A stretch of 64,000 nt of DNA from positions 1,240,001 to 1,304,000 of the forward strand of contig JAXGMQ010000001.1 in assembly GCA_040768585.1 (NCBI GenBank), given 5' to 3'. The translations under genes and the position numbers were made by a program. The notes under the pieces are model-generated. The model had not been told where the DNA came from and ran no database searches. It saw nothing but the letters and a program-made list of their open reading frames with translations. Below, in pieces: positions 16,481 through 24,330 of the stretch. Numbering within the stretch: the first letter of the stretch is position 1; each line of letters starts with the position of its first letter. Source of the stretch: JAXGMQ01 sp040768585 (GTDB taxonomy: Bacteria > Caldisericota > Caldisericia > JAAYUI01).

Positions 16481-16695
16481 ACCCTCACCCCTGCCCCTCT
16501 CCCTTATGGTAAGGGAGAGGGGGAATCAATTTATCTATGACCAATTCTAAAAAATGATTTCTATCGAATCACTCACTGTTTTTTCTATTATTAGGAAAAA
16601 TGTACTACTATTCTACCTCAATCCAACTAGCGAGAACTTTGTCAAAAACCTCTCCTCCTATGGAGGAGAGGGTAAGGGTGAGGAGGTATTTTTGA
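16481..16695. repeat. palindromic CTCTCCC-type repeat element
   Basis: The left end has ACCCTCACCCC followed by a perfect 13-bp hairpin (CCCCTCTCCCTTA at 16494-16506, TAAGGGAGAGGGG at 16510-16522). The right end has a 10-bp hairpin (CCTCTCCTCC / GGAGGAGAGG, 16649-16671) followed by GGTAAGGGTGAGGAGG. The two ends are roughly inverted copies about 130 bp apart, as in a MITE-like element. No transposase is present. Confidence 0.55.
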
Positions 16696-16797
16696 CAATT
16701 ATCTTCGTTTTCTATAGAATCTCCGTGTGGCAGTGCATTGATTGAATTACTTTTAAATGCGTTATTGTTTTTCTTAACGACAGACAGGAGGTGGCTT

Positions 16798-16983
16798 ATG
16801 ATAAATAATAAAGACTTCACACGCAGAATAGCCGGATTGCTCCAAAGTATTTCATGTACACTGAAGCCAGTTATTTACCTAATTCAGTGTACACTTGTTT
16901 ATATTGCACACACAAATGCCGCGCAGGGGGCCAATGCTGGCTGGTTCTCGCTGTTTTCTAAACACAAGCTTTGTAGAGAATAA
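16798..16983 (+). CDS. small possible membrane protein
   Basis: 61 codons from an ATG preceded by AGGAGGTGGCTT, a far better ribosome site than chance would give. The peptide has a basic N-terminus (NNKDFTRRIAGLL) and one hydrophobic segment (residues about 24-38). No family is recognised. Its coding region carries an 11-bp inverted repeat, TGTACACTGAA / TTCAGTGTACA (16855-16893). It ends 4 bp from the convergent methyltransferase gene. It could be a small regulatory or toxin-like peptide, or a chance frame. Confidence 0.4.
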   Translation: MINNKDFTRRIAGLLQSISCTLKPVIYLIQCTLVYIAHTNAAQGANAGWFSLFSKHKLCRE

Positions 16984-16986
16984 ATA

Positions 16987-17700
16987 TCATACTGGTTTCA
17001 TTTTATATATCGTCACTGCCCCAAACATCATTTGTATTGTGCTGCTTTTGAACCCGCACTCTCGCATGAGGGTTTGAACATCAGCAACTTCTGGGAACTG
17101 CATGATAGAGACCACCAGATATTTTAGCATCTCGGCGTTGCCAGTTGCCAGGTAGGTCGTCCTTGGCAGGATGTGCCTCAGATACACCCCGTGCCAGAAT
17201 CTCAAAAATCTGTTTTGTGGTCTGGAGAATTCCATGAAAACTGCAACTCCATCTGGCTTTATGATTCTTCTTGTCTCTTTGAAAACGCCCTCAAGGCTTG
17301 GCATGTTGCGAAGCCCAAAAGACATGGTGACAGCGTCAAACGAGGAGTCAGGGGCATCGATGTTCAGAGCATCACCGTGGAGTAATTGAATCCTTCCAGA
17401 GAACCCTGCCTTCTCAACCTTTTCTCGCCCGAATGACATCATCTCATCTGACAGATCAAATCCTGTGATTGCCGCTTCTGGTCTTGCCTTTGCCGCCGTG
17501 ATCGCCACGTCCCCTGTGCCACAGGCAAGGTCAGCTACTTTTATTTTTCCAGTCGGCAAAAGACTCACCATCTTGCGTCTCCAGCTCTTGTCGAATCCCA
17601 GCGATGCCACTCGGTTGCCGATGTCGTACTTTGGTGCTAGTTTGTCAAAACCCTTTGTGTTGCTTTTATTGCTGTATTTTGTGGTGTTCTTCATTGCCAT
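16987..17700 (-). CDS. menG: demethylmenaquinone/ubiquinone-type methyltransferase
   Basis: 237 aa. The class I SAM-binding motif DLACGTGD is at 57-64, and UbiE/MenG family features follow: KYDIGNRVASLGFDKSWRR near the start, MSFGLRNM in the middle, and EFSRPQN before the C-terminal part. It methylates the quinone head group in the last step of menaquinone synthesis, implying a respiratory quinone in this organism. No other men genes are nearby. The start is ATG at 17700 or, two codons in, ATG at 17694; neither has a strong ribosome site. Confidence 0.85.
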   Translation of the reverse strand: MAMKNTTKYSNKSNTKGFDKLAPKYDIGNRVASLGFDKSWRRKMVSLLPTGKIKVADLACGTGDVAITAAKARPEAAITGFDLSDEMMSFGREKVEKAGFSGRIQLLHGDALNIDAPDSSFDAVTMSFGLRNMPSLEGVFKETRRIIKPDGVAVFMEFSRPQNRFLRFWHGVYLRHILPRTTYLATGNAEMLKYLVVSIMQFPEVADVQTLMRECGFKSSTIQMMFGAVTIYKMKPV

Positions 17701-17820
17701 GCTTATTTTGCCACAACAGACTCACATGATAAAGGAAATGCAAGATTGTTCCTGATCAACTCGAAGACCAGGACAATTCAAAGATGTGGTCTTGAAAAAA
17801 TGTGATGGCGATTTGTAAAA

Positions 17821-18648
17821 ATGACCATTTGGAATTACTATGACAAACTGATGAATAAAGAAGAACAAACAAATAAAGCGCGATGGGACGAGTCGGCCAA
17901 AATTCACAAAGACTCGGAATTCTATGATGTAAAGGGTTTTTTGGCTGGGGACATCAAGCTTGATGAGATTGAGCGGGGAGGATTCCCGGATGTAGTTGGC
18001 AAGAAGCTCCTCCACCTGCAATGCCATTTTGGGTTATCGACTCTTTCATGGGCGAGGCTTGGGGCAAAAGTGACCGGCGTTGACTTCTCAACTGAGGCGA
18101 TAAAGATTGCAGGAGAGCTTGCCGAAAAAGCGAAGCTTGATGCGAGGTTTGTCGAGTCTGACATATACAAACTGCGAGAGAATCTTGATGACAAGTTTGA
18201 CTGTGTGTTTACCTCATATGGGGTGAAGGCGTGGCTGCGCGACACGTTCGAATGGGCAAGGATAATCACCCACTTCCTGAAGCCTGGTGGCAGATTTTTC
18301 ATGGCGGAGTTCCACCCTTTCGCCCACATTTTTGATGACGAGAGCGACAAAATCCAGATTCGCTACTCCTACTTTAATGATGGGAAGCCTATGAGGTTTG
18401 AGAGCGACTATACCTACGCATCGGGCAAGAAGATGGAGAACACAACCGCCTTTGAGTGGACTCACCACCTGGGCGAGATACTTGGAGCGCTCTGCGAAGC
18501 AGGTTTGCATATCACACACTTCAAGGAGTACAACCACACGTGCTACCAAGCATATCCATATGCAAAAGAAGTAGAGCCCGGCAAGTGGAAAATTGAGGGC
18601 GACCCGTTTCCGCTGATGTTTAGTGTGGGAGGGGTGTTACCGGAATAG
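17821..18648 (+). CDS. class I SAM-dependent methyltransferase
   Basis: 275 aa. Motif I reads LLHLQCHFGLSTLSW, a variant (QCHFG instead of DxGxG) seen in a known subgroup of small-molecule methyltransferases; acidic motif II is VTGVDFS, and FLKPGGRFFMAEFHP follows. The C-terminal half (EWTHHLGEILGAL, EYNHTCYQAY) is aromatic-rich and probably binds substrate. Two starts are possible, 17821 and 17851, neither with a clear ribosome site. The substrate is unknown. Confidence 0.75.
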   Translation: MTIWNYYDKLMNKEEQTNKARWDESAKIHKDSEFYDVKGFLAGDIKLDEIERGGFPDVVGKKLLHLQCHFGLSTLSWARLGAKVTGVDFSTEAIKIAGELAEKAKLDARFVESDIYKLRENLDDKFDCVFTSYGVKAWLRDTFEWARIITHFLKPGGRFFMAEFHPFAHIFDDESDKIQIRYSYFNDGKPMRFESDYTYASGKKMENTTAFEWTHHLGEILGALCEAGLHITHFKEYNHTCYQAYPYAKEVEPGKWKIEGDPFPLMFSVGGVLPE

Positions 18649-18727
18649 TGTTATTGAACCAGAAAACTTTTGGCATCGAAGGTAGTGATCTATAACCTCG
18701 CATTCGATTGAGCTTGGTCTGCAGTCT

Positions 18728-19948
18728 CTACGGCATCCCAACACAAAAAATGGTGTAGTCCGCAAGTATGAAGAATTTCCCAGAAACAAAAATACAATAG
18801 GAGAAGTATCTATGTTGCCTCCACAGGTCTTCTGATTGTGGGTCATTCTCAACTGTTACAACGGTCTTTTTATCTATTATGTTTCCAATTTCCATATTGA
18901 TTTTGGTTATGTTGAAACTGTTTTTTTCACCACTTCTCTCCACTTCAGGAATGTAAATATAATCTCCGATTATGATTGGGCCTGATTGTCTAGGTGTTTT
19001 CCCGCTACAAGTCCACATCTTCTCATCATTCTGGTCTAAACAGGTGTAACCATCTATGTTTAGAAGTACCTTGTATTTGTCATTTGTTGCGAATCTATCA
19101 TCTTCTGCTGGTCCATACTCACACTTTTCATCAAGAATATACTCTTTGACGAAATCACCGGTCTCACCATTGTACTGTTTGTACCCGCATCTTGTACTGA
19201 CTATTATATCGTCACCATAAACCCTTGGTTGTGATAATAACTCTCCTTTGCCGCCTGTTTGTTGGGTGTTAAGCAATTTGCCGGATGTCAGTGAAACGGT
19301 GTATATCTCAACCCAGTTAGCAACGAATACCCTATTGCCAAGTATTACAGGGGTCGAGTATACAGACGGTGATGCTTCCTCTGAAATCCACTTGATTCCA
19401 CCCGTTTCTTCATCAATACATGTTACTGAGAATCCAGAGTTGCATACCACCCTGCCTTCGCTTACAACCGGAGCAGTGTAAGCAAATACGCCGTCTTCAT
19501 CAGCATCTCGTATCCAGTTTATATCACCTGTTTCACAGTTGATTGAGAATAGTCTACTGTTGTTATGACCAGCGTAGTAGAGGGAGCTGTTAAACACAGA
19601 CAATATTGGTGATTGGAAATCTGACTCCCACATTCCATAAGAATTACTCCAAATCTCCTCACCCGTGTCTATATCTATACACTCAATGATGTTGTAGTAG
19701 TTGACAAACAATCTCTCACCATCTGATACGATGTTGTTTATCCAACACTTCCTTATCTCTGGGAACTCCCTTTCCCACAACACTTCAAGACTGTCCATGT
19801 CTATGTCAATGTTTGCATCAATGTAGTTGTTGTGCTTGATGTTTGCACCACGGCATTGCCACTGAGTTATGACCACGTCCTTCTCAACCCCACCAGTGCC
19901 TGTGGATGCGGTGAGAATCAAAATCAGCAAACCCAGCACAATCTTCAC
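18728..19948 (-). CDS. secreted PQQ-like beta-propeller protein
   Basis: 406 aa from GTG at 19948, chosen because GGGGAGG lies 8 nt upstream; a TTG seven codons earlier is less likely. A signal peptide (VKIVLGLLILILTAS) is followed by repeated blades of the form CIDxxTGExxW (INCETGDINWI, CIDEETGGIKWI, YNGETGDFV). These are non-enzymatic WD/PQQ-type propeller repeats like those of BamB. No quinone-binding residues were identified. It is one of several extracellular propeller proteins in the window and is probably a surface-binding or scaffold protein. Confidence 0.72.
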   Translation of the reverse strand: MKIVLGLLILILTASTGTGGVEKDVVITQWQCRGANIKHNNYIDANIDIDMDSLEVLWEREFPEIRKCWINNIVSDGERLFVNYYNIIECIDIDTGEEIWSNSYGMWESDFQSPILSVFNSSLYYAGHNNSRLFSINCETGDINWIRDADEDGVFAYTAPVVSEGRVVCNSGFSVTCIDEETGGIKWISEEASPSVYSTPVILGNRVFVANWVEIYTVSLTSGKLLNTQQTGGKGELLSQPRVYGDDIIVSTRCGYKQYNGETGDFVKEYILDEKCEYGPAEDDRFATNDKYKVLLNIDGYTCLDQNDEKMWTCSGKTPRQSGPIIIGDYIYIPEVERSGEKNSFNITKINMEIGNIIDKKTVVTVENDPQSEDLWRQHRYFSYCIFVSGKFFILADYTIFCVGMP

Positions 19949-20043
19949 AAACCGCGCCTCCCCTCTCAAACAAAGATAGCAGGAATAATATACGGTTTAA
20001 ACAAGGAAGGTTTAAGCTATTGTGAATTATTTTGGGGTAAACC

Positions 20044-21642
20044 CTATTCTGCTGGATACCTAAACTCAAATTCCCCATCATCCCAGGTGACAGCTGCTCC
20101 GATTGCTTCAGCTAATGATCTTGCTGAGACCATCATGTGCCCATCTTCGATTTGGCTTGTAGTGTACACGGTTTCAGAAAACCCGTTGACCTCAGCCGAA
20201 TCGGAGTTTGGTGCAAAAACAACAGTCCTGCCAGGCATTGTGATGAGCGCTTCCCTTTTTGTCTGGTTCCAACTGACACTTCCTCCGCAGCTCTCGACCA
20301 TGAACCTCAAAGGTACAACAAGCCTGTCATGCTCAATCCTTGGCGGGGTGGGCAAGCTAGCGTCTGAGATTTGTCCCTTGTCATCCTCTATGGTGCAGCT
20401 TGTTTCCCCAACCTTGCCCCTGATGATTGGGCAGGCGGCATAGTAGACATAGATTTTTGTGGTTGCCATGTAGAGTGTGCCATTAACCGTATATTTGATG
20501 TTTAATACCTTGAGTCCATCGCCATCAAAGGGGGGAACTTGGATTCTTATTTGTTTTGGAGCGTTTGCCCTAAGGAAGGCATATGTGTTTAATAGGGTGC
20601 CATCAGTCGTTGTGCCTCTGGCAAAAACGTTACCTTCGCCGTTCCAGGTCAGTGTTGCTGTGATTGTGGTTGAGCCGCTTGCGCAGACGTATGACCACCC
20701 AGTCCTTCCCCGCATTGGTTTGGTGCCGTCTGGCTGTGAGAGTGTGAGGAATTCTGTGCCAAGCTGTCTGCCGTCAAAAACTGGGATTTTGGTGGTTTGA
20801 GTATTCCAGTCCGTAAGCTCAGCCGGGGGGTTGCCAACAGGAGAGCTGGGATTGCCAGCACTCCACGAATCTTCGTCAAAGCTCTCGCCAATTTCAGCTT
20901 TGCCAGCTTTGCCTGGGGGGTCACCAGCGCTGCCGTTGCCAGGGGTTACTGAACCACCACCTGAGAATGTCTGAGCAGCAACCCAGACATTGCCACCGTC
21001 TGAGCCAGCTGAACCGTCGCAGGCTTTGACTACTCCATCATTACGGAAACCTTTGTTGGAGAAGACTGCGATATTGCCAGGAATGCTGGTCGTGCTGAGT
21101 TTACCCTCGTTGACAAGGTCACCACAGCGGAGCATTAGTAGCTTGCCTGCCGCCAGGATGCCTGTATTTTTCATGTTGAATATAACAACAATGTTAACCT
21201 TGTCATATCCTGTCAGGCTGCCGATGTTGTCAATATTTTGAGCGATTATGCCAAGACTTGCTTGGGAGCTTATCGAGCCTTTGTTTGTGAGTTTGCCCAT
21301 GCACTGAATTGAGGGGGATGCAATCAACACACCGCCTGATTCGACCGTGAGTGAGTTTACCCGCAGGTCAACCCCCAATGTGAGTTTGCCCTCTACCGTT
21401 AGGGTAGCAATATCGAGTGTGTCGGGGGCAACAGCTTCCACTTCAGTTGGGATATAGACATTGTCGTCAGTGCCAGGCCCACCATCATTTTGGAGGTTCG
21501 GCTGCCACGAGGTCTTGCTAGTCCATTCCCCGCCTGTGTACGTGTATGTTGTACCTTTGTTGTCGTTTGGCTCATTGGCAAGGGCTAACTTGCCCGAGGC
21601 AAGAAAACACAGAACTAGAATGAATAAAACAACTTTCCTCAT
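20044..21642 (-). CDS. secreted protein with C-terminal copper-amine-oxidase N-type domain
   Basis: 532 aa. A signal peptide (MRKVVLFILVLCFLASGKLALA) is followed by a Gly/Asn-rich beta-helix-like region (LTVEGKLTLGVDLRVNSL, GKLTNKGSISS). Near residues 325-400 is a jelly-roll-like stretch. The C-terminal roughly 110 residues are a Cu_amine_oxidN1-type domain (RLVVPLRFMVESCGGSVSW, ARSLAEAIGAAVTWDDGE). In bacteria that domain is usually a wall- or surface-associated module and not an oxidase. TATAAT lies 11 nt before the ATG, giving at most a very short leader. Confidence 0.7.
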   Translation of the reverse strand: MRKVVLFILVLCFLASGKLALANEPNDNKGTTYTYTGGEWTSKTSWQPNLQNDGGPGTDDNVYIPTEVEAVAPDTLDIATLTVEGKLTLGVDLRVNSLTVESGGVLIASPSIQCMGKLTNKGSISSQASLGIIAQNIDNIGSLTGYDKVNIVVIFNMKNTGILAAGKLLMLRCGDLVNEGKLSTTSIPGNIAVFSNKGFRNDGVVKACDGSAGSDGGNVWVAAQTFSGGGSVTPGNGSAGDPPGKAGKAEIGESFDEDSWSAGNPSSPVGNPPAELTDWNTQTTKIPVFDGRQLGTEFLTLSQPDGTKPMRGRTGWSYVCASGSTTITATLTWNGEGNVFARGTTTDGTLLNTYAFLRANAPKQIRIQVPPFDGDGLKVLNIKYTVNGTLYMATTKIYVYYAACPIIRGKVGETSCTIEDDKGQISDASLPTPPRIEHDRLVVPLRFMVESCGGSVSWNQTKREALITMPGRTVVFAPNSDSAEVNGFSETVYTTSQIEDGHMMVSARSLAEAIGAAVTWDDGEFEFRYPAE

Positions 21643-21720
21643 GACGGGGGTACATTATAGGGGATGTTGGGGGATAAATCTAGTTTTATACTCGAATTAG
21701 TGAAATAGCGTAAGGGGTGG

Positions 21721-22044
21721 TTAGTCTCCTGAGTTGAAAACATCGGTATCAGGCATCTTTGTGGTGTCTCCATCCCCATTGATAAGCCTGTTTATCATGT
21801 GTTCTGTCTGCTCTTTCCAATCTTGAGTCAGTTGGTGAGATTTCCACAGCAGCGCAAAAGAGATTATAAACGATGAGACAGCAGCAATTATCAGGATAAC
21901 TCGGTAGAGGTCTTCATAATAAATGTAGGCGTAGCCAAGCATCACGATCATGTGGACGCAAAAAATTCCAAGCAACAGAACCAGCACACCCAACAAGGCA
22001 AAACGACTGCCGGGGTTAATTAGTTTGAATTCGGTGTTTATCAT
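21721..22044 (-). CDS. small two-TM membrane protein
   Basis: 107 aa with two hydrophobic helices (residues about 15-40 and 48-66) and a polar C-terminal tail (QDWKEQTEHMINRLINGDGD). GGGGAG lies 6 nt before the ATG. It starts 20 bp after the stop of the next upstream gene on the same strand, so the pair is probably one operon. Function unknown. Confidence 0.55.
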   Translation of the reverse strand: MINTEFKLINPGSRFALLGVLVLLLGIFCVHMIVMLGYAYIYYEDLYRVILIIAAVSSFIISFALLWKSHQLTQDWKEQTEHMINRLINGDGDTTKMPDTDVFNSGD

Positions 22045-22064
22045 GGATTACTCCCCTTCAATAG

Positions 22065-23204
22065 CTATTCCGATTCAGATGGTCTTGTGTAGTAATTGTA
22101 CCAATCAGTATAACCTAATTTGTGTAAATCTTTACTCAATTCATCCTTTTGTCTACCCGTTATCATGACAGATAACTTTTCTACTATATCTGATTGAGAG
22201 GCACTATAGCTATTCCAAGAGTATCTCAAATAATCAACTGTGTTTGTTTGAGCAACGAATAAATCCCCTATCGATATATTTTCTTCCACATCAAAGGAGT
22301 CAAGAACATCCTCAATTGACAAAACAATCAGGTCTGCAGCAAGAAACAAATTGTTCTCGCTGTTTATGTACTTCTCTGCATTATCCTTTTTTATCGCATT
22401 TATTTGACTGTCAGAAAAACCCACAAAAAACCTGGGTTCACGATAAGAATTCGAATCGAATGGGTTTTTATTTACTCTTGCATTCAAATCTATTCCCGCC
22501 AACTCGTCAATCCACTCAACCATCTTGACTGTTGAAAGGATGATATCAGAAAGGGAGGCATTCTCACCAACAGCACAGTTGCCACATTTCAAATCGAAAA
22601 TCGTCTCTTTGTTATTTAAACCGTATTCATCCAGGTGATAAGAAATCCAAAAGGCATAGTCGAGTATAAACTGTTGTTTGTTCAGATTGTATTGTTTGAC
22701 AATATCAAGTGAACCAATTTTTTCCTGGACAGTCTCAATAATTTTTGCTGTGGCTAAAGATGCTATTGTTGCGTGTTTCATGAAATCAAACTCAGAGATT
22801 CCATACTCATCGAATGCCAACAGGTAATTCCTGGAATAGAAATCGTCAAGAATAGAGAGTATTCCATAGTTCCAAACATCTGTATTCCTGTTGAATAAAT
22901 CCCTGGTGTAAGTAATTCCGATACCCTTGTTGATTCCGTCTGCAACATGTCGAAGTACCACTTTGTCTGCACCCCCGACATCGTCCTTCAGCAGGAACAA
23001 TCTTGTTTCAGACATCTCCAGCACATCTTCAAGATTGAATTGTTTGGTTGGTTCGGGCAAACCTGTTGTTTCGTCGATGATTCTCTCTGGAAACAACTTG
23101 TTAAAACCAAACACCAGAAGAGCAACAACGAGAGAACACGTGAAGAGGAATGATAGAACAACATAGACCCTCTCCCTTAAAGTCATCTTTTCTTTATCTG
23201 CCAA
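22065..23204 (-). CDS. hypothetical protein with one N-terminal membrane anchor
   Basis: 379 aa from TTG at 23204, preceded by GGAGGT; an upstream TTG at 23237 would place the ribosome site inside the gene. One transmembrane segment (about residues 17-33 from this start) is followed by a large, mostly helical extracytoplasmic domain. There is a CGNC motif (DLKCGNCAVGENASL) in the middle, possibly a disulfide or metal site. No family recognised. It shares a transcript with the small membrane protein downstream. Confidence 0.55.
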   Translation of the reverse strand: MADKEKMTLRERVYVVLSFLFTCSLVVALLVFGFNKLFPERIIDETTGLPEPTKQFNLEDVLEMSETRLFLLKDDVGGADKVVLRHVADGINKGIGITYTRDLFNRNTDVWNYGILSILDDFYSRNYLLAFDEYGISEFDFMKHATIASLATAKIIETVQEKIGSLDIVKQYNLNKQQFILDYAFWISYHLDEYGLNNKETIFDLKCGNCAVGENASLSDIILSTVKMVEWIDELAGIDLNARVNKNPFDSNSYREPRFFVGFSDSQINAIKKDNAEKYINSENNLFLAADLIVLSIEDVLDSFDVEENISIGDLFVAQTNTVDYLRYSWNSYSASQSDIVEKLSVMITGRQKDELSKDLHKLGYTDWYNYYTRPSESE

Positions 23205-23264
23205 TTTCCCCACACCTCCATTATTATATACACGCAACTATCCCAGAAATTTATCACATGTATA

Positions 23265-23325
23265 CTATGGTTGATACGTTATCGTCACCGTCTTGCTCTC
23301 CTGAACTCATCCCAGCACATAAATC
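23265..23325 (-). pseudogene. dead 3' fragment of a CuAO-N/propeller gene
   Basis: The minus strand encodes QESKTVTITYQP followed by a stop, identical to the last residues of the protein at 24331, with closely similar DNA. Upstream of that match the frame is broken by a stop codon. It is a relic of a second copy, lying just beyond the stop codon of the lipoprotein gene. Confidence 0.6.
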
Positions 23326-23349
23326 AGGTTCTTTAGTAACCAATAATCT

Positions 23350-24279
23350 TTAATGCAGTGGGTATTCATATATTTTCTCTAACTCTTTTCTAAAAAGCTT
23401 AGGATCAGTAATTTCGTATTTCCTCTTCACTTCATTGATATCGACATAGTAGCTTCTTTCAAGGTTCTCAGTTAGAAAGTCGAACCACGCATCCATATTT
23501 TCAGCAAGAGTATGCCCGCCAAGCCTGAGTCCGTTTAGTCCATCAAATTGAACTGCATAGTTATGTATTTCTTCAGGAATATCACCTATATATTCACCAT
23601 GTTGAACTTCTACTCCTGAATATCCACTCCAAATAATACTTGCCAGTTTTCCTGACTTTATATAGTACTTATCAGTTGGATCGTATTTATCAGTGGTTTT
23701 TGACGTATGTGTGACGTTGGTAGTTATACCGGCAATATTTCCATCTTCTTCATACTCATCATAAATACCGTCGCCATCATCATCGTCATCCATCTTGTCA
23801 GTCCAATGGTCACCATCATCATCGTAATCAATCACATCAAATATTTTGTCGCCATCAGTGTCTTCTAACTTGTTATAAAACCTATCAAATGTCCTTGAAA
23901 ATTCTTCATCTAGAATGCCATATTTAAAATCACCATCGTGGTACTTTGTACCAACAAATCTGCTCTCTTCTAACTTTTCCTTTAGGAAGTAAAACCATTT
24001 CTCTGCATTTTCCTCAAGTAGATGAACACCTTCAATGCCCACTTCTGCATCAAATTCTGATGCAAATTTTGTGATATCTTCAGCAAGGGATTCGTCAGAT
24101 TGGATTCTTTCATCCCTCAGACCAATTCCACCCTCAGCCGTCATTTTCTCATATGTGAATAACTTTGCGGCCTGGAGTGACTGCTCAGAATAATTCCTCT
24201 CACCACCACAGCTTACTAGAACAGATGCTAATCCAGTAACTACAACAAGCACAATCAAAACTGATAGTATTTTTTTCAT
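23350..24279 (-). CDS. lipoprotein with two alpha repeats around an Asp-rich calcium-type linker
   Basis: 309 aa. Lipobox VLVSC after a typical signal peptide, then GGERNYSEQSL. Two related units of about 75 residues (first WFYFLKEKLEESRF, second WFDFLTENLERSYY, each followed by a KY-I motif) flank an Asp/Gly-rich segment (DTDGDKIFDVIDYDDDGD and more). That segment looks like thrombospondin type-3 calcium-binding repeats. The protein at 40625 has the same two units without the Asp-rich insert. The ATG is preceded by GGAGGAG. It is a surface-anchored, probably Ca-dependent protein of unknown role. Confidence 0.65.
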   Translation of the reverse strand: MKKILSVLIVLVVVTGLASVLVSCGGERNYSEQSLQAAKLFTYEKMTAEGGIGLRDERIQSDESLAEDITKFASEFDAEVGIEGVHLLEENAEKWFYFLKEKLEESRFVGTKYHDGDFKYGILDEEFSRTFDRFYNKLEDTDGDKIFDVIDYDDDGDHWTDKMDDDDDGDGIYDEYEEDGNIAGITTNVTHTSKTTDKYDPTDKYYIKSGKLASIIWSGYSGVEVQHGEYIGDIPEEIHNYAVQFDGLNGLRLGGHTLAENMDAWFDFLTENLERSYYVDINEVKRKYEITDPKLFRKELEKIYEYPLH

Positions 24280-24330
24280 TTCTCCTCCATATCGAACTAT
24301 AAAGGCTTCTTATGATTATTTCAATTCTTA

